From positions 6,726,501 through 6,790,500 of the forward strand of contig JAPYXD010000608.1 of NCBI GenBank assembly GCA_030998225.1: a stretch of 64,000 nt of DNA. The letters run 5' to 3'. Position 1 is the first letter of the stretch; each line of letters opens with the position of its first letter. The translations under genes and the position numbers were made by a program. Under the pieces are notes generated by a model. The model did not search any database. It was given only the letters and a program-made list of their open reading frames with translations, and was not told the DNA's origin. Of this stretch, positions 54,690-64,000 are shown one piece after another. The DNA is from Diplolepis rosae. Its lineage: Eukaryota > Arthropoda > Insecta > Hymenoptera > Diplolepididae.

Positions 54690-55160
54690 TACGTGTCGAC
54701 GCTGTAACTCGTCAGCATTGCGACGGAAAAAAAGTGCCTCAAAGTCGATCACACCATTGCGTTTATTCTCCTCTGAGAACAAATGCGGCATCCATCTTGC
54801 CGACATTTTTTACACACTTAATTTTTTGTGCAAAATTGAAAACACTGTACCTTGCGATATGCCTGTGACGGCAACTATTTTACGCACTTTGATTCGCCGA
54901 TCACTCAAAAGATCACTAACTTAAACTGGACGTCCCGAACGATGTTTATCTTATGTGGATATATGGCCACGTATAAACTCATTTAGACAATTGTGGAAAA
55001 TTGCAAAAACAGCAACAGATGTGCAATATACTTCATTCAACTCAGCTTTGATCTTTTTCGGTGTTAAGCCTGGTAAATATAAGTGTTTAATCACCGCTCG
55101 AAACTCACTTTTTTCTATTTTTCTAAATACACAAAAGTTTTTTGCATGAATCGACAATAA
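54690..55160 (-). pseudogene. mariner transposase, N-terminal half
   Basis: EKSEFRAVIKHLYLPGLTPK, NEVYCTSVAVFAIFHN and FIRGHIST, then a stop and RSGRP, DRRIKVRKIVAVTGISQGTV, SARWMPHLFSEENKRN. These are the two DNA-binding domains and linker; no catalytic boxes follow. It joins the 5' leader of the gag remnant at about 54690. Confidence 0.7.
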
Positions 55161-55389
55161 AAATGAAACCTGTGATGGATATAACTGACACTTTGAAAGC
55201 TGTCTAGTGAGTAATGATGCTTACTGAAACCAAACCATTTTCGATACTATAAGCGCCATTTCTTGGATTTTCTAGGGACTTTTTGAACCACCCTCGTACG
55301 TCGACAACACACGTTTTGCCTATCCTCAATGCAAAACGGGGTGCGGCAATCGCAAGGTCTATGATTGATCACGCCTCCCCTCTTTTGAA

Positions 55390-56250
55390 AGTAAAATTTT
55401 TAGCAGTCACCTGCTATGAAGATCCGCCCAACACCCTTACTCAGGCTTTCCTCAAGGCGGAGAATCTGTGTCTTGAAGACCTCGAAAGGATCTTTTGGAG
55501 AGAAGTAACAACTGTACACAAGGATCCCGGCCCTCCGTGATGCATGCTGATACCAAGCAGAGTTATCGGACCATTCGTACTGCTCACTAATGAGCAGCAC
55601 GTCAGCCTCCATTTCCCTGGCCGTCTTCATCAGAGGCCCTGGGCATCCCTTCCCCTTCCAAGGTTGAATTGAAGGAACTTCACTTCCACTTCTCAATCTC
55701 TGAAGCTCTTCCCGGAACACTGGACAGGAACCACTTCCAGAGACATCGACACCGTCTTCTTCGACCCTGTCTGTAAATGTTCAGCACCCGGGGGGCGCCT
55801 TACAATCTTTATCTGCATGCCCCGCGATGCTGCACATCCAACATGGATCTTTCCTGTCAGGGTTGCCGCGGCCGCAAACCTATGGCCATACCCACGACAC
55901 CAGAAACACCGGGAATCCTCGGCGTGCTCTCAAATGTGGAACTCTACCCACCAGAACCCTAGCTTATCGAAATGAAGCAGGCGTGATGCGTCCGCCTCTG
56001 CCAATTAAATCAATGCAGCCTTCACTCCGCCGAAGTGAATATTATTGGCCCAGTGCTAAGCACAGAACAGCAGCGACCTCTACTTTCTCAACGGTCTTGT
56101 CAAGATCCCTAATTTCAAGAGACCTTTTCGAGACCAGGTCTTATATGTACATATACTCATATTACCCCGACTGCCTGGTCGAGCACCTTTTCGATGACCA
56201 GAAACACTTCAACCTTCCTGGTCCTCCGGATGGATCGGACCTCAAATACA
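55390..56250 (-). pseudogene. Degenerate fragment of the copy 1/copy 2 R1-clade family
   Basis: Leftward. Scrambled gag C-terminus (55720-56250) with remains of zinc knuckles, then FREELQRLRSGSEV, the end of gag, and the start of the endonuclease: EADVLLISEQYEWSDNSAWYQ and SRRAGILVYSCYFSPKDPFEV, where a deletion of about 30 residues fuses GILV to YSCYF. It ends near GDC where GDFN is expected. More diverged than the other two copies. Confidence 0.75.
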
Positions 56251-56289
56251 GTAATAATTGAGGAATTAGATGAATTAATTGCTTACGAT

Positions 56290-57410
56290 GAATTTTAATT
56301 TAAGCGAAATTGAGCGCAAAGACGAAAAGGGATATAGATGGACAGGATTCAAAAGGAAATTAGAAGGAAAAGAAAAAAATAATAGGCAAAAGATAATTGA
56401 GGACAGAATAAAGAAGATTATAATGGTAGAGGAAATGTGAGATTCCTATTTCAGAACGGTAGAGGTAGAAGTTTTAATCGTTTGCCTTATAGTCCATTAA
56501 TATCCTTGATGAGCCAGTCTATGTATCCTGGATCAAGAAGTTATTTCAATAGTAATCGAACTCAGAATCAGCGACCAATTGAACTGGCCGATTAAATGGT
56601 GACTTTTCCTACCAAGGAAAACTCTTAAGTGAGTAATCAGAAACAAACAAAAAATAAAAATTATGGTCAAAAGCAAAAAACGAATAATCAGGGCTAGAAG
56701 GATGGGAGTGTACATTTAAGCGCGCAGAATGTGAAGAGCTCAAGTTCTGATTGTAGGAATACAAAGCACGCATATTTAGGGAATATAAATGAACCAATGG
56801 TTAACTGTTTTTTCTGTGGTAGAGTATTTACTATTGATAGCTGTCAAAGAAATACTATACAACGTAGCGTCTTCAAACTTTTCACTGAAGCTTTATAAGG
56901 TTGGTACTATCGACCATCGTAATTTTTTCCGAATATCAACCGTCATCTATACGTCAGGTCGAGTACTTCTAGGACTATTCTGGTATCTTCTGGTTTATGA
57001 GGATGCCTTTTGGGTTATACAACGCGCCAGCAACATTTCAACGCTTAAAAGAAGTCAGTTTAACAATCAGTCCGGATTGATGCAAATGTGGCTGTTCTAA
57101 AATTAAATACTTGGGATTTGTAGTAAATAATAAAAGCTCACAGATTAATAATGATAAAGTAGAACCAATTTCGGATTCCCCGCGGCCAAAAACGGTTTAA
57201 CAATTACAAAGCTTGATAGGAATGGCTTCATGGTATAGGCGACTTATACCACATTTTTCAGAAACAGTGGAACCATCAACTAGATTACTAAAAAAAGATA
57301 GAAAATGGAAATGGATAAATGAACAGGAGAAAGCCATGGAAACGATAAAGGAACTGTTAAGTTTATTTCTTATATTTTGATACTGAAGCTCAAACCAATT
57401 TTATAATAAT
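56290..57410 (+). pseudogene. Ty3/gypsy-like retroelement remnant
   Basis: Arginine/glycine/asparagine-rich gag-like sequence (about 56380-56600: FQNGRGRSFNR) is followed, after a gap, by RT fragments: YEDAFWVIQRASNISTLKR (compare MPFGLxNAPATFQR), then CSKIKYLGFVVNNKSSQIN, LQSLIGMASWYRRLIPHFSE and TRLLKKDRKWKWINEQEKAM, the thumb/connection region of gypsy-type polymerases. Multiple frameshifts; no LTRs recognised. Confidence 0.65.
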
Positions 57411-58330
57411 ATTACAGATGATGTGAATTACACATTTTCTCAAAGTCACTGAATTTCTTTTTGAATTTAAGTGAAACAGGAAATTCAATTTACTTAAGGC
57501 TCTATCGGCCTTAAGGAAAACATTCTCATCATGACACTCGCGCTTCGCGCTCGATTTTCTGTATACATTTCAGTATAACTTTTTAATAAATTACATGATT
57601 AAAAGAATTTACTTTCTTCCACATATCTAAAAAGGAAAAACAATCGTAGACTTTATTTAAGGAAACGATTTTGCAGAACAACGCTTATTTCGTATCTCAC
57701 ATATTTTGGTGAAAAAAATCGAATTTTTTCAATATTAAAAATCAAAACATAAAATATACATCCTGTCCCGAAATTTCTTTATCAGAATTTGTAGACCTCA
57801 TTTAGGCAAACAATTTTCCATTTAAACGTTTTTTTTTTGTATTTTACATATTTTGTCTAAAAAATGGAATTTTTTCATTTTTATCGTATTTTTTGGAGTT
57901 GAAACGAAAAATATATGTTTTTTCAGAAACTGCGCCAGACAAAATTTGTAGATATTTTTGAAACGAACAACTTTGTATTCTTACGTTTTTTTGGTATTTC
58001 CAATATTATAATTTAACTGGAAAATGGAATTTTGATATTGACTTTTTTCGAATTTGAATATGCTGTAACATTTCTAATTTTGATTTATTAAAAAAATGTT
58101 ATAAGGATAATTTGTAGAGATTTATGAGCACTATCTAAAACCAGTATTGAAATTTTTGATTTTTTCAAAAAATTATTTTCAAAAACACAAAAGTAGTGCT
58201 CAATCCCTCAATTTTGATTGGATGTGGCTGGTTAACGAACTTGTCCTTACTTTTTCGGCTCCGATAAAGTGTACCAAAGCTCAATTCAATCTGATAATTC
58301 TATCGAGAGTTATGCCGCACACGACCTACT
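57411..58330. other. Non-coding region, probably 3' part of a dispersed repeat
   Basis: A+T-rich; the last part (CGAGAGTTATGCCGCAC then (ACAG)n then GGGGGTCTCAAAACG at 58411) has the look of a retroelement 3' end around a microsatellite, but no second copy exists in the window to prove it. Confidence 0.35.

Positions 58331-58377
<47 letters not shown>
58331..58377. repeat. (ACAG)n microsatellite
   Basis: Almost twelve perfect ACAG units. Confidence 0.95.
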
Positions 58378-59588
58378 CTTTCGTAAAAACCATTTTTTCT
58401 GACTCAGGGGGTCTCAAAACGTAAAGATTTGATGAAAATTTCGAAAGTCATTTTTCACATAAAACCAATACCTTCTCATCCATGATGAGAATGTAAAAAG
58501 TAGCGCCAATCTAGTTTAGATGCGTTATCTAGGATGAATAAGACAGAAAAATCAGTAACGTCAATATTAGCATGTAACATAGAAAACGAATGTAAAACCT
58601 TTGCGAGGAAACAGATGAATGATACGAATTAAAATTTAGACAGGTAAGAAAAAACCTGATTAACATGAAAAATGGCGATTTAGAGATAGAAAGTTTTCTG
58701 AAAAGAAAGCTTTACACAATGTACATATAATTTCAAGGATGCGAAATTTGTTTAAATAGAGAGAAAAAACGATATAAAAAATCAAGTTGGGAAAGGATCC
58801 ATCTCGAATTTAGTAAGTTGATTGAAACTCATATTCTTCAAACGCAAGAAAGGAAAGCTGAAAGGAAAATAGATAAAAATAACAATAAAAGTCAAACCGA
58901 AGGACAAGAAGAAATATAAAGGAGATGAACAGAAATTCATATGGAGCTTGACGATGATGACTGCTTAGTCTTGTACGTAGACGAGCAAGAACTTCTGGGC
59001 GCTTCAGAAAAAGAGTTTTGCTAACCCGTTCCCCCAGTGTGGGACGGATTACAACATAAAATTACAGCAGGGCCCTAGCTTTTCCCGGCACTGACCCATT
59101 TGGAAAGGTAGAAGCCCGAAATGTGTCAATTGGGTTCGAGGAATTCCGAATGGGGTTAAGAAAGACCGCGACACCGATCACCAGAAGTTGTTCTGGTACG
59201 CAACCCAACTAGAAGTTTTTTCCAAACCTTACCTTTTTCGCGAGTAATTGTGCCTGCCTATGCCACTGTAAGTGAAGGATAAACGATTGTTTTTATTAAC
59301 CGGACTACTTATTGAACCTTGTCTCAGTGTCCTTATCCCTTTTCCTACTGCTGGAACCACTTTCCAGCCAATTGGATACAACCTTGTTTACAGTATACTA
59401 CTGTGGGCAAAAACTAAGGTGAATTTTTTATTTAAACTTCGCGGGCTAACCGATTCGGGCAAACTTTTTTATTTTTTTGTTCTCCCTACTGTTACTGACA
59501 TCTGTGCCAAATTGCATGTCAATATCATCATTTGTCACATAGTTACGCTTGTTTTTTCTAAACGACTAAAAGTGATTTTTTCGATTTT
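58378..59588. other. Non-coding region
   Basis: 58980-59230 is G+C-richer and non-repetitive in this window; no coding frame recognised. Confidence 0.35.
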
Positions 59589-60115
59589 TACAATACATCT
59601 GAATTTGTTGAGCAAAGAAGTGCCATTAAATTTTGTTTGCGGAATGAAATTTCAGTTGCGGAAAAGTTCAGAATATTGCAGCAGGCCTTCGGTGATTTGA
59701 GCATGTCGCAGAAAAATGTTTATAAGTGGTACAAAGACTTCAAAGAAGGCAGAGAACGTGTTGATGACTTGGAACGCCCCGGACGACCATCAACATCAAC
59801 TGACGAGCAACACGTCAATCAAATCAAAGAATTCGTGCACAAAAATCGTCGATTGAAAATTAGAGACTATGCTGACACTATTGGCATTTCAACAGCATCA
59901 CTCAACGCCGTTTCAAAAGATATTTTGGGCAGACAACTCGTGGTTTTTGCATCACGATAATGCGCTGTCTCACACTGCAATCGTTCTTCGTGACCATTTC
60001 GCCAAAAACTCAACGCATTTCGTTCGACAACCATTGTATATTATATTATATATTCGCCTGATTACGATATAGAAAGATGTCAAAAGACACTTCGGGATGA
60101 TTAAGATGTGTGCAT
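59589..60115 (+). pseudogene. mariner transposase, internally deleted
   Basis: EFVEQRSAIKFCLRNEISVA (N-terminus), then MSQKNVYKWYKDFKEGRERV, DDLERPGRPSTSTDEQHV and RRLKIRDYADTIGIS. At about 59930 the frame passes into the WFLHHDNALSHTAIVLRDHF box. It ends soon after NSTHFVRQP. The part with the first catalytic Asp is deleted. Confidence 0.78.
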
Positions 60116-60511
60116 TGTGAAGAAAACAAAATTCCCCAATCTTCAGATATGGACTGACTTACCAGACGGTTATAATGAATGTAACGTAACCACTTTTTTG
60201 AAACTGATATAACTGGATTAGTAGTAGTAGAAGGAGAGAGATTAGATTTAACAAAATTTCGAGTTTTTTTTATCTCGTGAATTCTTATTCCTCTTGTTCG
60301 TCTCTAACCTCACTTCGAACGTATCGCGCTAGATTTCGTGAGACTGGGATCCCACAGTGCGTGAAAAAATACTAGAGGAGACGCGAATTGCTCAGTTCGT
60401 GCAAAAGAAAGCGATGGCGGTCGCGTACTTGAGGTACCGAGTTTAAAAAAGAAACCGGGAATGTCACAAAGCAACATATCCGTACATTTCACTGATGATG
60501 AACTTGAAAGT
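60116..60511. other. Non-coding region
   Basis: Nothing recognised. Confidence 0.35.
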
Positions 60512-60770
60512 TTAAAAACTATTAGAGAACAAACTGCGGCACGTCAAAAGCTATTTAGACAGCGGTCTAAACACAAAAAGTCGACAAATTAAATTTACTA
60601 ATTTATTACTAAAAATTACTAATTACTAAATAAAAAATGACAGACCGCACACATGCGTATTAAAACGCGTTAAAAAGCGCCAATTTCGAAATTGTCACGA
60701 AATGTGGCGTCGCTCGAGTTGGCTTGCTATTTAATTGCTCTATTTACCGGTTTTTGGTTTTCTATTTAAA
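60512..60770 (+). repeat. Dispersed repeat, direct mate of 48951-49270
   Basis: See shared motifs AACTGCGGCACGTCAAAAGC and CGAAATTGTCACGAAAT; colinear with the 49-kb copy. Confidence 0.6.
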
Positions 60771-61039
60771 TTTTCTGTTTGAGCTTCTTTTTATTGTCAT
60801 TTTGCCTAAGAAGTTTTTTGAAATTTGTCTCTAATTGGGCGTTCTAATCACATTGTATGTAAAAATAGGCACTCAAATGCATAGGATATGAGATTTAGCT
60901 GCCGTCACAGTTGCATAAATTTGTCTCCCTTTTCAGAAATTGAAATTTCTGAGCGCAAACTTACACGAATCATTACAAACTATTTCTATGTTGACTCGAA
61001 ATCGATCCCTGGAGCAGGTAGTACTAAGGAGTTTAATAG

Positions 61040-61740
61040 GTTCGTAGGCTGACAAATAAAGAAAATATTTTCTGGCAAAAAACCTATTTATTCCTCAACA
61101 TAATCTCCTCTAAGCTCAATAAACTAACCGGTCCAATAATGCACTTTAATAGTCGCTGCTAATTGTTTTTCCTTTTCCAAATAGTCGATGAACAATATAC
61201 CATTGAGAATCATAAAAAACAGAAGCCATAACTTTTCCTGCCAGCTGTTATGTGTTTGCTTGCTTTGGTGCAGTTCCACCGGGTCCTACCTACTATTTTG
61301 ATTGTTGTTTCGATTCTGATGTGTAGTGATCTATCCATGTTTCATCAATGGTCACTAATCGGCGCAAAAAATCACTTGGATTACGGTTGAAAGAGTCCAA
61401 ACAACTCCTCAAATCACGAATTCTTTGGTGTTTTTGATCGATTGTTATCAAACGCGGAACCCATTTTGGGGTAAGCTATCTCATGCCCAAATCATCATGC
61501 AAAATTTTAACCACTGACCCAATTGATATGCCTGCGGCCTCAGCTAACTCACGCACTTTCAATTTTGGATCATCAAATATGATGTCATGGATATTTTCGA
61601 TGGGGAACATTCCCCATGACATTTATCAAGCCACTGTTTCGTCTGCACAATGTTTTTTCCCATTAGGAAACAGTGTATGATCAGCACACGAAATTCACTT
61701 TTTCCATTTTAATATAAAGATCAATACATCCTAATATTTT
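61040..61740 (-). pseudogene. mariner transposase remnant 1
   Basis: Leftward and heavily broken: the LFPNGKKHCADETVA region, the DDPKLKVREL-type segment, PKWVP, ITIDQK, ATIDETWIDHYT-like first box near 61330, and the SDYYSALLDRL-like region near 61150. No continuous frame longer than about 40 codons. Confidence 0.6.
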
Positions 61741-61911
61741 GAAAACTTTCATAGCTTCAATGGATAGAGAAAACCTTTACAAAGAGAAAGAATCGTATAA
61801 TAAAGCTCTCGTTGAATGAGAAGTTGTTCATTCTAAAATTTGTTTTGCCCTCGATTATATTCGTAAAATATTTTGGTGATAAAGCATATTTTTCAGCTCT
61901 GAAAAAATGGG

Positions 61912-62703
61912 TTAAATTCGGCTTAATTCATTAGCATAATTTCTTTCAAACGTAATACATTCATTCCAATGCTCCCTTAACTTTTCGATGTCTTTTTGAT
62001 AGAATGATTCGTCTTTGCACTCAAAATAGGTCTCAGTTTCGGCAATCACTTCTTCATTGGAGCCAAATCTCTTTCCCTGGAGCATTTTTTTCCGGTCAGC
62101 AAAGAGCCAATAGTTGTTAAGGGCCAGATCTGAAGAATATGATGGGTGAAGAAGCAATTCGAAGCTTAATTCATTCAATTCGACCATCGTCTTCATGGAC
62201 TTGTGGCACGATGCATTGTCTTGGTGGGACAGCACTTTTTACTTTTGCATGTGAGGCCGTACTTTTTCATTTCTGCGCTCAATCGATCCAGTAATGCATG
62301 TAGTGGTCGCTGTTTATGGTTTTACCTTTCTCAAGATAATTGATAAACAAAATACCATGCGCGTCCCAAAATACGGATGCCATAACCTTGCCAGCCCACT
62401 GTTGAGTTTTTGGTCGCTCTGGACGGCTTTTACCAGCTGCTGTCCACTTTTTGTTTCAGGTGTGTAGTGGCGGATCCATGATTCATCCATTGTCAAATAC
62501 CGACGCATAAAATCCTTTTGACCTCGCTGGAAAAGCTTCATACAGCGCTTTGAATCCACGATGCGTTGTTGTTTTTGGTCGTGTGTGAGCAAACGTGGCA
62601 CCCCCTTCGAAAAAAACTTACGCATTCCCATAGATCCGTGCAAAATGACAAAAGTTCCTTCACAAAAACCTCTGTAACTTTTGAAATATTGTTCTATTAT
62701 CAT
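61912..62703 (-). pseudogene. mariner transposase remnant 2
   Basis: Two frames: 62314-62703 with MGMRKFFSKGVPRLLTHDQK, MDESWIRHYTPETKSG (first Asp) and FGTRMVFCLSIILRKVKP. Then 61912-62235 with HQDNASCHKSMKTMVELNEL (second Asp), HPSYSSDLALNNYWLF (third box), SNEEVIAETETYFE and the C-terminus. One frameshift (about 62240-62310) and a truncated N-terminus. SETMAR-like mariner subfamily. Confidence 0.78.
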
Positions 62704-63445
62704 GAAATTGTGACGCGTAAAGCTTGAAGGTTGGTACTATCCAAAAATCATATAGATTTGACAACAGTGGTGCCATCTATATGTAACACCGGAAACTTAT
62801 TGAGTGATGTGTTATAAATGTTGGAAATTTCGATTTTCACGGTTGAATGAGATGTTTTTAGTTCCGTGTTAAGGGCCATGTTTCAATCAGGACACGTGAT
62901 TAAATCATATATTAAGTTGTTCATGCAAGATAACTTCCTTAATTTACAAAATATCTGTCCAAAAATATGCGAAAAGTAACAAAATACAATAAGGTACGTC
63001 TGTTAAGTTTTATTTAGCAAAAATTTTAAGAAAAATTCTAAATTTTTTTGAAAATAACAGTTTACAGGAAACATTTTTGCAGAATGTTCACTCAATCTCA
63101 ATTTTATAGACGTTCTTTATCGTCTTATGTGTATCGTATATTATGTGCCTAGGCGCATAATGAGGGTTATTACGCGACGAGTGACAATGCTCCCAGGAGA
63201 TCGAAGCCAAGGCGTAGTTGAAGCGTAGCTGAGGCAAAGCCGAGACAAAGCCGAAGCGCGATCAGTCTTGCGAGCATTTTAAGCGAGTCTCGTAATTACC
63301 CGAATTGTGTGCATTGGCGCATATTCTATTTTATGTGACTTCGGCGCATTTACGAGTTTTTCTGCGTACACTCGAATTCAATCTGAAAAGGTCAAAATTG
63401 CCGTGATTATCGCCCATCTCACTTGACATTTTGCGAATACTTCCG
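62704..63445. other. Non-coding region
   Basis: 62870-63080 weakly resembles 36430-36640 (CACGTGA...AAGATAACTT...CAAAATATCT). 63140-63350 is G+C-richer with short GAAGC/GAGGC/AAGCC reiterations. No gene. Confidence 0.35.
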
Positions 63446-63582
63446 GCCATTTTGATTTTCTCGATCTTGTGTAGTAGTAGCGTATTATAATAGACGCATG
63501 CGCAGTTCAAATGTACAAGGCTTTTTCAGTACAGTGCCAAGGCTGCACGAAGAAGAAGAATAAGAAGATTATGCTCCGCTGT
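63446..63582 (-). repeat. Dispersed repeat (inverted mate of 34777-34918)
   Basis: Shares TAATAGACGCATGCGC, CAAATGTACAAGGCTTT and AGAAGAAGAATAAGAAG as the complement of the 34.8-kb copy. Confidence 0.65.
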
Positions 63583-64000
63583 ATAGACCAAACGTGATTC
63601 GTGCAAGAATGAAACGAGGTGATAATGTGCGAGCAAGTCCGCCCCTGTGATAGGGTAAGGAACAGCTGCTACGCAGAAATTCTATTTAAAGCATCGGTGC
63701 AGGTTAAGATTAAGCGTGATGGTACGCTTGCCGTAAGTCAAAACTCGTGAATCATTAGCCGCGAACAAGACGAGGTCGCTTGGGCTAAGCTTTAATGTTT
63801 TTTAACTTTTTGGCATTCTTGCCGAAACGCTGATGATAAAAGCAGCGGCTAGGGGATTTAGAAATTTTCGGAGTTTTATAAGCGTCTGTTCGTTGGATTT
63901 GTCCGCTCCAAGGATGGCAAACCGTCATCCATGTTAGAAGAGTGTTGGAAATATTGGCAATACCAGTGAACTATAAAAGTTGACAAAAATACAAAAATTA
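63583..64000. other. Non-coding region
   Basis: Moderate G+C; nothing recognised. Confidence 0.35.

Noticed and set aside
59272..59700. 142-codon hydrophobic plus-strand frame
   Set aside because: Overlaps the mariner N-terminus in another frame and has random hydrophobic composition typical of T-rich DNA.
61912..62703. Host SETMAR-like gene
   Set aside because: Only the mariner half is present, with a frameshift and no SET domain; it is a mariner remnant.
63140..63350. Structured RNA or satellite (GAAGC/GAGGC reiterations, approximate inverted repeat)
   Set aside because: Pairing is weak and reiterations are irregular; not enough to call a feature.

Overview
The window looks like a repeat-dense, A+T-rich stretch of an insect nuclear genome. 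The evidence is one GT-AG-type cellular gene end plus Maverick/Polinton, R1-clade, mariner, Tc1, hAT-like and piggyBac-like sequences typical of insects. A hymenopteran is possible, but the sequence alone does not settle the order. The only clear host gene is the 3' part of GPATCH1 (bases 2-2137, + strand) with a poly(A) signal. Almost everything downstream is mobile DNA in several layers of nesting.

Layout. 2.2-6.8 kb: non-coding DNA with a TTAA-flanked element (3119-3642), a long-hairpin element (3781-4013) and a small TIR element carrying a THAP-domain exon (4442-5143). 6.86-11.66 kb: R1-clade non-LTR retrotransposon copy 1 (+) with a poly(A) tail. 13.4-14.1 kb: two inverted-repeat MITEs, one with an 8-bp target duplication. 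14.2-33.6 kb: a 19.4-kb region bounded by two inverted arms of exactly 736 bp. Between the arms lie a 9-kb non-coding foldback element (15969-25040, 6-bp target duplication ATCCAT), itself carrying a second R1-like copy (-), and then a decayed Maverick/Polinton gene set (25.6-32.9 kb). That set comprises an uncharacterised ORF, a candidate double-jelly-roll major capsid protein, a 43-codon basic ORF, a candidate minor capsid protein, an FtsK/HerA-like packaging ATPase, two further Maverick-associated ORFs, an rve integrase and a family-B DNA polymerase. The ATPase gene is split by a Tc1/mariner element inserted at TA.

33.6-35.5 kb: mariner C-terminus, tRNA-derived SINE and a piggyBac-type MITE. 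35.5-43.5 kb: large inverted repeat whose loop holds a hAT-like transposon (37630-41979) with TIRs of about 400 bp. Those TIRs are homologous to the arms of the 9-kb foldback, suggesting a transposase-encoding and a non-coding member of one family. 45.4-46.3 and 49.9-50.4 kb: clustered copies of the SINE. 50.9-54.7 kb: gag of a second R1-clade family split by a Tc1 element, which is in turn split by a mariner; the reading frame can be followed across both insertion sites. 54.7-57.4 kb: mariner, R1-like and Ty3/gypsy-like remnants. 59.6-62.7 kb: three mariner remnants.

No locus here forms an operon. The only functionally coordinated set is the Maverick module, whose capsid genes run leftward and whose ATPase/integrase genes run rightward from a shared central start region. 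Nearly every coding remnant carries stops or frameshifts, so most calls are pseudogenes, made by recognising protein families by eye without database searches.
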